Positions 8,848 to 21,897 of a stretch of 64,000 nucleotides of DNA are shown in pieces. The DNA is taken from the NCBI RefSeq assembly GCF_900474295.1, contig NZ_UCOB01000028.1, forward strand, positions 62,001 through 126,000, written 5' to 3'. Position numbers and translations under genes: made by a program. The notes beneath the pieces are model-generated. The model did no database searches, was not told where the DNA came from, and saw only the letters and a program-made list of their open reading frames with translations. The stretch comes from Synechococcus sp. UW140 (lineage in GTDB: Bacteria > Cyanobacteriota > Cyanobacteriia > PCC-6307 > Cyanobiaceae). Position 1 is the stretch's first letter, and each line of letters opens with the position of its first letter.

Positions 8848-9078
8848 ATGCTCACTTCCATTCTCTCCTGGGTCTGGATAGGCAGTGGACTCATTCTCAT
8901 CCTTCTGGTGTTACTGCACAGTCCCAAGGGCGATGGCATGGGTGGTCTTGCCGCTAGCGGCAGCTCAATGTTTACGAGTGCAAGTAGCGCAGAATCCACG
9001 CTCAACCGCATCACATGGACCTTCCTTGCAATTTTTCTAACTCTGGCCGTGATCCTCAGCGCGGGCTGGCTCAGCTAA
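8848..9078 (+). CDS. secG: Preprotein translocase subunit SecG
   Basis: A 76-residue protein with two hydrophobic helices, near residues 3-23 and 55-74, joined by the conserved loop LLHSPKGDGMGGLAASG, which is the SecG signature. SecG is the small accessory subunit of the SecYEG channel and helps SecA-driven export. The position directly after gpmI on the same strand with a 24-base gap suggests a shared transcript. A weak 7-bp hairpin (TATTCCC, ACA loop, GGGAATA at 9164-9180) about 90 bases downstream could end the transcript. Confidence 0.92.
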   Translation: MLTSILSWVWIGSGLILILLVLLHSPKGDGMGGLAASGSSMFTSASSAESTLNRITWTFLAIFLTLAVILSAGWLS

Positions 9079-9497
9079 TGCTCAATTCATTGATACATTC
9101 AAGGCTCTAAATCAAAAATAGTCAATACGTCACTGAACTAGGCAAGCATCGTAGGCATGGCCTTATTCCCACAGGGAATATTTGCATGATTACTTGCAGC
9201 ACCCCAACTCTTTCTCAACCTGCAAAGGAGAGCAGACACTGGGCCCACTGCAATAGGGGAAACTTAATTCATCATGTTCCAGGAGCTGGGAAGGCAGATC
9301 ATTCTTGCCCTATGCAGAGGAATCCTGCTCTTTCAAGGCCGGAGACTGGCTCCAATCCTTCAGCATTGGGCAATGCCTGCTAGCAGCTGGGATCTTCTTT
9401 GAATCATCCAGTTCTATTATTAGCGACTACCAAAATTGGAGAAAGCGAAGGCAGCCTTACCGGTAAAAATGCATCCAACCGTTTTCAAGGAGTAATC
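9079..9497. other. AT-rich intergenic stretch
   Basis: About 420 bases after secG with lower GC than the neighbours. It holds the small hairpin at 9164-9180 and an unconvincing 65-codon frame at 9186-9383 that resembles nothing known. No tRNA is visible. A small RNA is possible but cannot be shown by eye. Confidence 0.4.
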
Positions 9498-9854
9498 CTA
9501 TTTGGATTGATTGGGCTCCTGCAATCCTGACCGGATAAATGCAACGGACTTCTGCACCCTCTCGATTTCATAGTCCGTCTTAACCTTCTGCTTCTCCAAC
9601 ACCTCCACCCTCTTGAGGAGATCTTCAAGCAACTTGTTCTGGAGGGATTCGACCTGAACCTGCCTCTTTTTGGCATCAGGCACTGGAACAGACGAGACAG
9701 CAGCATCCAGCACTGCACCACCCGTTTCCAGATAAACCTCTGCCAACCTCTCCAGCACCTTTGTGTATTGCTTTCCCTGTTGCTTACAGAGACCCCTAAA
9801 CCGGTTCAGAGTGTCCGGAGAAAAGTTGGCAGCAAAGGCACCTGGCCTTGACAT
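9498..9854 (-). CDS. Hypothetical protein with C-terminal coiled coil
   Basis: A 118-residue protein starting at the ATG of MSRPGAFAANFS; a longer frame uses an upstream TTG at 9878. The first half (FSPDTLNRFRGLCKQQGKQYTKVLERLAEVYLETGG) looks like a ribbon-helix-helix-like DNA-binding unit: a short strand, then two helices, with a pattern seen in plasmid and phage regulators. The second half (about 55-105) is a strongly charged heptad-like coiled coil (LLEDLLKRVEVLEKQKVKTDYEIERVQK). No close family is recognised. It stands alone in an AT-richer interval, as expected for a recently acquired regulator. Function inferred only. Confidence 0.6.
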   Translation of the reverse strand: MSRPGAFAANFSPDTLNRFRGLCKQQGKQYTKVLERLAEVYLETGGAVLDAAVSSVPVPDAKKRQVQVESLQNKLLEDLLKRVEVLEKQKVKTDYEIERVQKSVAFIRSGLQEPNQSK

Positions 9855-10397
9855 AGAAGGGCAAAGGTATTGATACAACTATATCGGTGTTGTAGAAGCT
9901 AGGGGGGCCAATTTGCCCCCTCCGGACTCCAGCCGCGCCAGCCACTTGACGACGATTGCTTCCGGAAGTCACTGAAGGAACAGGTCAATGTCCTCCTTTT
10001 TGTGGAGACCCCTAATCCATGGGGCGCGTTTCCCCTGGGTTGAGACTTCAAAAGAACAATGAATCGCTCCATTGGAACGGCCACCGAAGGCTCGTTCGGC
10101 GCACAACAAGACAAGCAGAGGCAGATCCTGCAAACCATCCAGCAAACAGGCACCAGCCCTTGTACAGGCATGCATAGACATACCTATACAAACTGTCCAA
10201 TCTTGGCATTGCAGACGCAACCCAGCCAACCACTGGACCCCACCAATCCATCCATCTACCTGACGCAATCTGCATTGCTGCACCTATATCCACCTATGCG
10301 ACTGATGCCGCACAATGCTCCACACAAAACATCCAGCAGTGCTGATAGGGACTCAACAAGGAACATGTTCCACGCAACCCGAAACGGGCAGGCAATC
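9855..10397. other. Noncoding stretch before groEL terminator
   Basis: About 540 bases without a supported gene. It holds a 6-bp hairpin (GGGGGC at 9903-9908 with GCCCCC at 9915-9920) close to the start of the coiled-coil gene. Several overlapping short frames on both strands lack similarity and ribosome binding sites. Base composition is poorer in GC than the flanking operons. Confidence 0.4.
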
Positions 10398-10420
10398 AAA
10401 AAGGGGCACCAAAGTGCCCC
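10398..10420 (-). terminator. Rho-independent terminator of groESL
   Basis: Read on the minus strand, GGGGCAC and GTGCCCC (10403-10409 and 10414-10420) form a 7-bp GC-rich stem with a 4-base loop, followed by a run of five T (10402-10398). It lies 63 bases after the groEL stop codon. Confidence 0.8.
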
Positions 10421-10482
10421 CAAAAGCGTGTCTGTGACGTCACTGAAGCGTTCGGGAGGACATGAACCCTCCCAGAAACTCA

Positions 10483-12186
<1,704 letters not shown>

Positions 12187-12218
12187 TCAGCCGGGTCGAA
12201 ACGACGCGATGGACTTGA

Positions 12219-14230
<2,012 letters not shown>

Positions 14231-14238
14231 TTCGTGAA

Positions 14239-14263
14239 TAGGGACATCATTTTGATGTCCCTA
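14239..14263 (+). promoter_or_regulatory. Hairpin between atpD and atpC
   Basis: TAGGGACATCA and TGATGTCCCTA form a perfect 11-bp stem with a 3-base loop (14250-14252), eight bases after the atpD stop. It is followed by a pyrimidine-rich stretch (TCTTCTTCTTTTATGG), not a pure T-run. It looks like a partial terminator or processing signal that could lower atpC expression relative to atpD. Confidence 0.65.
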
Positions 14264-14308
14264 TCTTCTTCTTTTATGGCTTTTTTCGCTCCCACGTTCT
14301 GACTTCCC

Positions 14309-14710
14309 ATGTCCCTCACCCTTCGCGTGCTGGCGCCCGACCAGAGCGTGTTTGATGGTTCCGCTGATGAGGTCATCCTCCCCAGCACCACAGGCCAACT
14401 TGGCATCCTCCCCGGCCACGTTTCTCTCTTGGCCGCTCTTGATGTTGGTGTACTACGCGTACGTACTAACAACGACTGGCAGTCCATCGCTCTGATGGGC
14501 GGTTTTGCAGAAGTTGAAGCTGACGATGTCACAGTTCTGGTCAACGCTGCCGAGCTAGGAAGCAGCATCGACACCAATAAAGCCGCGACTGAACTGGAAT
14601 CAGCGCGGGCCAATGTCACCCGCCTGGAAGGCCAGCCCTCCACACCGGAAAAAGTCAAAGCTCAGCAATCGCTTGATCGTGCTCGTGCACGCATGCAAGC
14701 CAGCAAGTAA
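14309..14710 (+). CDS. atpC: ATP synthase F1 subunit epsilon
   Basis: A 133-residue epsilon subunit, which links the rotor to the c-ring and inhibits ATP hydrolysis. The N-terminal beta-sandwich holds LTLRVLAPDQSVFDGSADEV and the classic LPGHVSLLAAL motif, and the C-terminal two-helix part follows from about residue 88. It lies 78 bases after atpD with a strong hairpin between. A Rho-independent terminator lies 36 bases downstream. Confidence 0.97.
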   Translation: MSLTLRVLAPDQSVFDGSADEVILPSTTGQLGILPGHVSLLAALDVGVLRVRTNNDWQSIALMGGFAEVEADDVTVLVNAAELGSSIDTNKAATELESARANVTRLEGQPSTPEKVKAQQSLDRARARMQASK

Positions 14711-14746
14711 TCAAGACTGCAGGGTCCAACCCCGCAACACAGAAGG

Positions 14747-14775
14747 CCGGAGAGATCAAACTCTCCGGTTTTTTT
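14747..14775 (+). terminator. Rho-independent terminator of atpDC
   Basis: CCGGAGAG at 14747-14754 pairs with CTCTCCGG at 14761-14768 across a six-base loop, followed by seven T (14769-14775). It ends the atpD-atpC transcript. Confidence 0.92.
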
Positions 14776-14955
14776 GTGCCTGGAGAACAGATCGCGTTCG
14801 TCGCCACCTCTCCATCCTCACAGCTGGCCTGATCAGGCCCAACCACTGCTTGGTACCAGCCAAGATCAAGCAACAGCCCGAACAATCCCTACCAGCGGCA
14901 AGGCTCCAAACGCTGCCATAGGGAAGCAACCGGCCACCGGCGAGGACCATGAGGC

Positions 14956-14984
14956 AAAAAAAACGACCCGGCTCAGCAGGTCGT
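14956..14984 (-). terminator. Rho-independent terminator of PSRP-3 gene
   Basis: On the minus strand ACGACC (14984-14979) pairs with GGTCGT (14968-14963), followed by a run of eight T (14963-14956). It lies 26 bases after the stop of the PSRP-3 gene. Confidence 0.75.
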
Positions 14985-15009
14985 CGAAAATCCAAGGCTG
15001 AAAGCCAAA

Positions 15010-16394
<1,385 letters not shown>

Positions 16395-16398
<4 letters not shown>

Positions 16399-17552
16399 TT
16401 GCCACGCTTAGGAAGGAATGGGCACTGCTGCTCGGACTCCTCACCCTGGTTGTGATTGAGGCCAGTGAGCTGCTGACGTGGCTGCTTGATCAATCCGCGA
16501 GTCTGGTACTGGGGGGGCTCAGCCTGCTGAGTCTGCTTGTGCTCGCGCTGGCACGTCGGATCGCGAGCCAAGCGGATCATCTCGCTGAAGCCCTTGGAGA
16601 ACCGCTGGGCACGCTTGTTCTCACCGCTTCGGTGATCGTGATCGAACTGGCGCTCGTCTCCAGCACGATGCTCACAGGCGAGAGCAACCCAACCCTTGCC
16701 AGGGATTCGATGTTCTCGGTGCTGATGATCGTGCTCACCGGCGTGAAGGGAATCACCCTGATCCTGGCGTCGCGCTTCCAAAAGCAAGGCCGTGACACAC
16801 CCATGCAGCCTGAAGACCTGGCAGCGATCAACCAGAGCGGCGCCTCCGCTTACATCAACCTGATCACCACAATGAGCGTGCTGGTTCTGGTCTTGCCCAA
16901 TTTCAGCCAGGACAGTCTCGATGCGAACTACTCCCTCCCGATTAACTGGCTGCTCGCGCTGGTGTCGATTGGGCTCTATGGAATCTTTCTGCGCTTGCAG
17001 GTGGGCAGTTATCGCAATTTGTTTCTAGACACACCTGAACAACTGGCGCTCAGCCAGGGACGGGAAGCAAACGCCGAAGAGCATCAGCCATCAGGCGAAG
17101 TCCAGGAAAGCGTGCGCCGTCATGGCGTCTTGATGGCCAGCGGTCTTTTGGTGTTGGTTCTGCTCGCGGAGTCCATGGGCAGCCTGATCGAAACCGGCAT
17201 TACAGACCTGGGCTTACCCAGCTCCCTGGGGGGACTTTTGGTTGGACTGCTGGTGGTGGCGCCTGAAGCACTGAATGCCTTCCAGGCCGCCGGCCGTGGC
17301 GAGCTGCAACGCTCACTGAATACGCTCTATGGGTCCTCACTTTCCACCCTCTGTCTCACCGTGCCAGCGGTCCTGCTGATAGGTGAATGGACTGGAACGG
17401 AAGTGATTCTCGGCCTTGAGCCACTCGAATCGGTGCTGCTGGTACTAACCCTTGTGCTGGTGCGCCCAATGAGCGGGCGAGTGAATGAGCTGGATGGGCT
17501 CATGCTGCTCACCGTGGGAGTGGTATGGATCGCCTTACAGCTCGTGGGGTAA
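16395..17552 (+). CDS. Ca2+/H+ (cation/proton) antiporter, ChaA/CaCA type
   Basis: A 385-residue membrane protein with about eleven hydrophobic segments, which fits the calcium/cation exchanger superfamily. The paired alpha-repeat motifs are visible: ASVIVIELALVSSTML near residues 76-91 in the first half and LLVGLLVVAPEALNAFQAA near 280-300 in the second. These acidic residues bind the ion. It is expected in the cytoplasmic or thylakoid membrane to expel Ca2+ or Na+ in exchange for protons. The GTG start overlaps the stop of the HAD gene (GTGA), so the two are translationally coupled. Cation choice cannot be read from the sequence. Confidence 0.88.
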
Positions 17553-17559
17553 GGGAGAT

Positions 17560-18936
17560 TCACCCCTCAATATCGACAGTCTCCTTGAGCGCCGCGGCCG
17601 TGAGCACCTCATGGCCGCAGGCCACCTCGGAACAATCACGCACCGCCACATCGTCCTCAATACGGATACCGATGCCCTTCCAACGCTCCTCGATGGCGGG
17701 CTGGCCTTCAGGAACAGGCAAACGGTCGCTCACATACAGCCCAGGCTCCACTGTCAGCACCATGCCCGGGCTGAGACTCACCGGATGCTCACCCAAGCGG
17801 TAGGCACCCACATCGTGCACATCAAGGCCCAGCCAGTGACCTGTTCGATGCATGTAGAGATGGCGGTAGGCGCCCTGCTCAATCACGCCATCGGCATTCC
17901 CAGCAAGCAGCCCCAAATCCAGCAGGCCCTCGACAAGCACGCGCAGAGCCGTGGCATGCACCTCTTCGGCGCTGCCGCCAGGCTTCACCGCGGCAATCGC
18001 AGCGTTCTGAGCGTCCAGAACCAGCTGATAAAGAGCCCGTTGCTCACCACTGAAGCGCCCATTGATCGGGAAGGTGCGCGTGATGTCTCCGTTGTAGTAG
18101 TCACTGATCGAGCAGCCTGCATCGATCAATAGCAAGTCGCCATCTCGCAACACGGCACTGTTGGCGATGTAATGGAGCACGCAGGCGTTATCTCCACCGG
18201 CCACGATCGATCCGTAAGCAGGCCCCCGCGCACCAGAGGCGAGGAAGTGCTGCTCGATCACAGCTTGGATCTGCCGTTCACTTCCACCGGGTGCCGCCGC
18301 CTGGCGCGCCAGTTCATGGGCCTCGGCTGAGATCCCACAGGCCTTCCGCAGGCGTTCGAGCTCCTCAGGGGTCTTCTGCAGACGAAGACGATGCAGCAGC
18401 GGGCAGGGGGCCACCAGGGCCAGGGCAGCCGATCCGACGCGAGGCTGGCGATCCAGCTGGCCAGCCCAGGCCTTGAGCACCAATGGCTCCACTCTCGGAT
18501 GGTGACCGACGCGAAAGGCAATGCCCTCCGCGCCCTGGAGATAGTCCGGCAGCAAGGTGGATAAATCCGCCAGGGGATGGGCAATATCCACCCCGAAATG
18601 GTGAACAACGCCCTCGGTTCCCCAGCGTCTCCCGGTCCAAACTTCGGCGCCGGGTTCACGCGGCTGAACGAACAAGACGTAGCGCTCGCCCTCTGGGCGA
18701 TGGGGCAGCAGCAGCGCCACGGCATCGGGCTCATCGAAACCGGTCAGGTACCAGAAGTCACTGTTCTGACGGAACGGCCATTCACAGTCGGCATGGTGGG
18801 TGACCAGCGGTGCAGCAGGGATGACGGCCGCGGCTCCACCGAGCAGCTCGAGGAAGCGCTGGCGCCGCTCGGCGTGGCAGTGCTGATCGATCACGGCGGA
18901 GACAGAGCGACAGGGAACCGTCAGGATGGCAGGCAA
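17560..18936 (-). CDS. pepP: Xaa-Pro aminopeptidase (M24B family)
   Basis: A 458-residue metallopeptidase that removes the N-terminal residue before a proline. The creatinase-like N-terminal domain (HADCEWPFRQNSDFWYLTGF) is followed by the pita-bread catalytic domain. The five dimetal ligands are visible: Asp in LLIDAGC, Asp in NGDITRTFP, His in MHRTGHWLGLDVHD, Glu in LTVEPGLY and Glu in GIRIEDDVAV. The longest frame begins with a TTG at 18936; a GTG at 18894 (VIDQHCHAERR) is an alternative. It is convergent with the antiporter and divergent from the CNNM-like gene. Confidence 0.94.
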   Translation of the reverse strand: MPAILTVPCRSVSAVIDQHCHAERRQRFLELLGGAAAVIPAAPLVTHHADCEWPFRQNSDFWYLTGFDEPDAVALLLPHRPEGERYVLFVQPREPGAEVWTGRRWGTEGVVHHFGVDIAHPLADLSTLLPDYLQGAEGIAFRVGHHPRVEPLVLKAWAGQLDRQPRVGSAALALVAPCPLLHRLRLQKTPEELERLRKACGISAEAHELARQAAAPGGSERQIQAVIEQHFLASGARGPAYGSIVAGGDNACVLHYIANSAVLRDGDLLLIDAGCSISDYYNGDITRTFPINGRFSGEQRALYQLVLDAQNAAIAAVKPGGSAEEVHATALRVLVEGLLDLGLLAGNADGVIEQGAYRHLYMHRTGHWLGLDVHDVGAYRLGEHPVSLSPGMVLTVEPGLYVSDRLPVPEGQPAIEERWKGIGIRIEDDVAVRDCSEVACGHEVLTAAALKETVDIEG

Positions 18937-18947
18937 AGCGTCCCGGC

Positions 18948-19964
18948 ATGAGCTCCGATCTACTGATCCTGGTGTTGATGGTGGTGGTAGTTCTCGCCGG
19001 GTCCGCCCTCTGCTCGGGTGTCGAAGCCGCTCTGCTCTCCGTCAACCCCGTGCGCCTGCACGAACTGGCCAGTCGCACCAAGCCCCTTGCAGGTGCTCGC
19101 ACCCTGGCCCGCCTACGGCAACGCCTGGGGCGCACCCTGTCGGTGCTGGTGATCGCCAACAACGCCTTCAACATCTTTGGCAGCATGATGTTGGGCGGGT
19201 ATGCCGCCTGGGTGTTCCAGCAGCACGACTTCAGCGAGGTCGCTTTACCGCTGTTTTCTGTAGCACTCACAGTGCTGGTGATTCTCCTTGGCGAGATCCT
19301 GCCCAAGGCCCTCGGCACACGCTTAGCCCTGCCGGTAGCCCTCAGCAGTGCACCAGTGCTGCAAGCCCTTGGGGTGCTGATGCGGCCACTGGTGCTGCTG
19401 CTCGAACGGCTACTTCCTGCAATCACAGAAGAGAACGAGATCAGCACCGACGAGAACGAGATCCGGCTCCTTGCACGCCTGGGATCCCAGAAGGGGCAGA
19501 TCGAAGCCGATGAAGCGGCGATGATCGCCAAGGTGTTTCAGCTCAATGACCTCACTGCCCGTGAGCTGATGACCCCGCGGGTGGCGGCCCCAACCCTGGC
19601 CGGCAGCGCGAGCCTGCATCAACTACGCCAACAGTTGGTCGATAATTCCTCTCCATGGTGGGTAGTCCTGGGCAAGGAAGTCGACAACGTGTTGGGCGTC
19701 GCTAGCCGTGAGAATCTGCTCACCGCTCTGCTGGAACACAAAGGTCATCTCAGCGCCTTCGACCTGGCAGAACCAGTCGAATTTGTTCCCGAAATGATCC
19801 GGGTTGACCGTTTGCTCACAAGCTTTCGACGCGACAACAGCGGGGTGCGGGTGGTTGTGGATGAATTCGGTGGCTTTGTAGGGGTGATCGGAGCCGATTC
19901 CGTCCTGGCTGTGCTGGCCGGCTGGTGGCGCAAATCCTCAGCAACCACCGGAGCGACACCGTGA
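18948..19964 (+). CDS. CNNM/CorB-like membrane protein (DUF21 + CBS)
   Basis: A 338-residue protein of the hemolysin C / CorB family. The DUF21 membrane domain covers about residues 1-165, with LCSGVEAALLSVNPVRL, IANNAFNIFGSMMLGGYA and ILLGEILPKALGTR as family motifs. A linker with the ELMTPR motif (about 206-211) leads to a CBS-pair region. Some family members export magnesium; others have unknown roles. The usual C-terminal CorC/HlyC transporter-associated domain seems to be missing. It overlaps the next gene (GTPase) by four bases (GTGA), so it belongs to a run with the GTPase, nadD, nadE and ald. Confidence 0.88.
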   Translation: MSSDLLILVLMVVVVLAGSALCSGVEAALLSVNPVRLHELASRTKPLAGARTLARLRQRLGRTLSVLVIANNAFNIFGSMMLGGYAAWVFQQHDFSEVALPLFSVALTVLVILLGEILPKALGTRLALPVALSSAPVLQALGVLMRPLVLLLERLLPAITEENEISTDENEIRLLARLGSQKGQIEADEAAMIAKVFQLNDLTARELMTPRVAAPTLAGSASLHQLRQQLVDNSSPWWVVLGKEVDNVLGVASRENLLTALLEHKGHLSAFDLAEPVEFVPEMIRVDRLLTSFRRDNSGVRVVVDEFGGFVGVIGADSVLAVLAGWWRKSSATTGATP

Positions 19965-21307
19965 GGGACGTGTCGCCACCCACGCTGGAGCATGCCCTGG
20001 AGCTGCTGCATCGCTGGCGCAGTGAACTCAGCCTCAGCGGCAGAGAACGCAGCACGCTGGCCGGAAGCATGACCCACCTTGACCGGCAGATGCAAAGGCT
20101 GCGCGATCGCCGTCTTCGCGTGGCCGTTTTCGGCAGAGTGGGGGTAGGCAAGTCAAGTCTGGTCAATGCTCTCGCTGGGGAGGCGCTGCTCGCCACCGAC
20201 GTTGCCCATGGCTGCACGCGCCTCCAGAAAGCAGTGGCCTGGCCACAGACAATCCCAGGTCTGCAGGGGGTGGAACTGGTGGACACCCCTGGAATCGACG
20301 AAGTCTCTGCTGAAGCGCGAGCCCGCTTAGCCGCGCGTGTTGCTCTGCAATCGGATCTGGTGCTGCTGGTGCTCGATGCCGACATCAGTCGAGTCGAACT
20401 CGACGCCCTCGACAGCCTTGTGGCAAGCGGCAAACCGGTGCTGCCAGTTCTGAATCGGAGCGATTGCTGGTCTGAACCGGAACGCCTCAGCCTGCTGGCC
20501 AGCATTCGGCGGCGCATCAGTGACCACTGCGGTTCCACTGCTGGCCTGAGTCTGCGCTCACCAGTGGCGGTGGCCGCTGCACCACGACAGGCCATTCTTC
20601 TCCAAGACGGTCGGGTCAGAGGCCATCGGCAACCGGCACGCGTCGATGCACTGCATCAGGTTCTGGTCCAGCTTCTCAGCGCGCAAGGGGCACCGCTTCT
20701 TGCCCTCAATGCCCTACGGCAAGCCGACAGACTGCAACGACAGATCGAACAAGGGCGTTTGCAACGCAGACGCCGTGATGCCCAAAGTCTGATTGGTCGC
20801 TTTGCCGCACTCAAGGCCACAGGAGTGGCAGCCAACCCACTAGTGATTGTCGATCTAGCCGGTGGACTGGCCTGCGACACCGCCTTGGTGATGCAGCTTT
20901 GCCAGCTCTATGAGCTGCCGATGGGAGGCCCAGCGGCCCGGCGCCTGCTCCAACGACTCTCAGGCCACAACGCCCTGATCGGTGGCGCACAACTGGGCAT
21001 TCAGGCCGCACTGGCCGGCATCCGCCAGCTGCTCTTGGCAGCGGTGCCGTTCACAGCAGGCCTGAGTCTCGCCCCGGCAGCCCCCGTGGCCATCGCCCAG
21101 GCAGCCCTGGCAGTTCATACCACCCGCCGGACGGGCCGACTCACGGCCCGCTGGCTGTTGGAACAACAGGGACGCGGACGCCGCAGTCAACCGGTGCCAG
21201 CCTCCCTCCTGCGTCACCTGGCAGGCAGCGATCCAAACTTGCGCCTCTTGTTGAACGACTGGCCCCATCACAGCCAGCGGAAAAGCATCGCGGATGTGCT
21301 GCCATGA
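19961..21307 (+). CDS. GTPase of the Era/DUF697-like group
   Basis: Starting at the GTG that overlaps the previous stop, the protein has 448 residues. The G1 P-loop FGRVGVGKSSLVNAL is at residues 57-71, G3 is VDTPGIDE near 107, and G4 reads NRSD, not the canonical NKxD. A hydrophobic C-terminal region (about 300-400) with Ala/Gly-rich helices resembles the DUF697 domain of membrane-linked GTPases. It overlaps both neighbours by four bases (CorB-like gene and nadD). The role is unknown; a membrane-associated regulatory GTPase is an inference. Confidence 0.85.
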   Translation: MRDVSPPTLEHALELLHRWRSELSLSGRERSTLAGSMTHLDRQMQRLRDRRLRVAVFGRVGVGKSSLVNALAGEALLATDVAHGCTRLQKAVAWPQTIPGLQGVELVDTPGIDEVSAEARARLAARVALQSDLVLLVLDADISRVELDALDSLVASGKPVLPVLNRSDCWSEPERLSLLASIRRRISDHCGSTAGLSLRSPVAVAAAPRQAILLQDGRVRGHRQPARVDALHQVLVQLLSAQGAPLLALNALRQADRLQRQIEQGRLQRRRRDAQSLIGRFAALKATGVAANPLVIVDLAGGLACDTALVMQLCQLYELPMGGPAARRLLQRLSGHNALIGGAQLGIQAALAGIRQLLLAAVPFTAGLSLAPAAPVAIAQAALAVHTTRRTGRLTARWLLEQQGRGRRSQPVPASLLRHLAGSDPNLRLLLNDWPHHSQRKSIADVLP

Positions 21308-21891
21308 GTGCCATCGCTCTGCTTGGCACCAGCGCTGATCCACCCACCTGTGGCCATCAGGCCCTGCTTGAGCAATTGCTGGCCCATTTCACTCGCGTTG
21401 TTACCTGGGCCAGTGACAACCCAGGCAAGCAACATGCCCTACCGCTTGCACAGCGAGGCGCACTGCTGCAAGCACTGGTGCAGTCCGTCGGTGATCCGCG
21501 CCTGACACTGGTGCAAGAGCTCAGCAGTCCCTGGGCCATCACCACGCTTGAACGAGCTGAGACCCTCTGGCCTGGCCAGGTGCTTTGCTTCGTCATTGGC
21601 AGCGACCTCATGGATCAGGTCTTGCGTTGGAAAGAGGCCGACGCACTTCTGGCCCGCTGTCGGCTGATCATCGTGCCTAGGGAAGGCTGGCCCGTGAACC
21701 ACACCGCCATCGCCATGCTCCGAAGCCATGGTGCCCAGCTGGATGTGCTCCCACTGCACATACCGGGAACGGCCAGTTCCAACGTCCGACGCGACACTGA
21801 TCCCTCTCAAATCCCAGCAGTACTAAGGCCACTGCTGATGCAGAACAAGTTCTACGGTTTCAACGCAGACTCCGGTTCAGCCGCTCTCTAA
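21304..21891 (+). CDS. nadD: Nicotinate-nucleotide adenylyltransferase
   Basis: NadD makes nicotinate adenine dinucleotide from nicotinate mononucleotide and ATP, the step before NAD synthetase. The 195-residue protein begins with the nucleotidyltransferase motif LLGTSADPPTCGHQALL (residues 6-22), with GH intact, and has FVIGSDLMDQVLRWKEADALL in the middle and the TASSNVRRDTDPSQIP end motif, a form of the ISSTxxR signature. The ATG overlaps the GTPase stop by four bases, and nadE follows after six bases, so the two late NAD steps are coupled. Confidence 0.93.
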   Translation: MSAIALLGTSADPPTCGHQALLEQLLAHFTRVVTWASDNPGKQHALPLAQRGALLQALVQSVGDPRLTLVQELSSPWAITTLERAETLWPGQVLCFVIGSDLMDQVLRWKEADALLARCRLIIVPREGWPVNHTAIAMLRSHGAQLDVLPLHIPGTASSNVRRDTDPSQIPAVLRPLLMQNKFYGFNADSGSAAL

Positions 21892-21897
21892 AGGTCC

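Noticed and set aside
9186-9383. 65-codon frame after secG
   Set aside because: No ribosome binding site, composition unlike protein, no known family.
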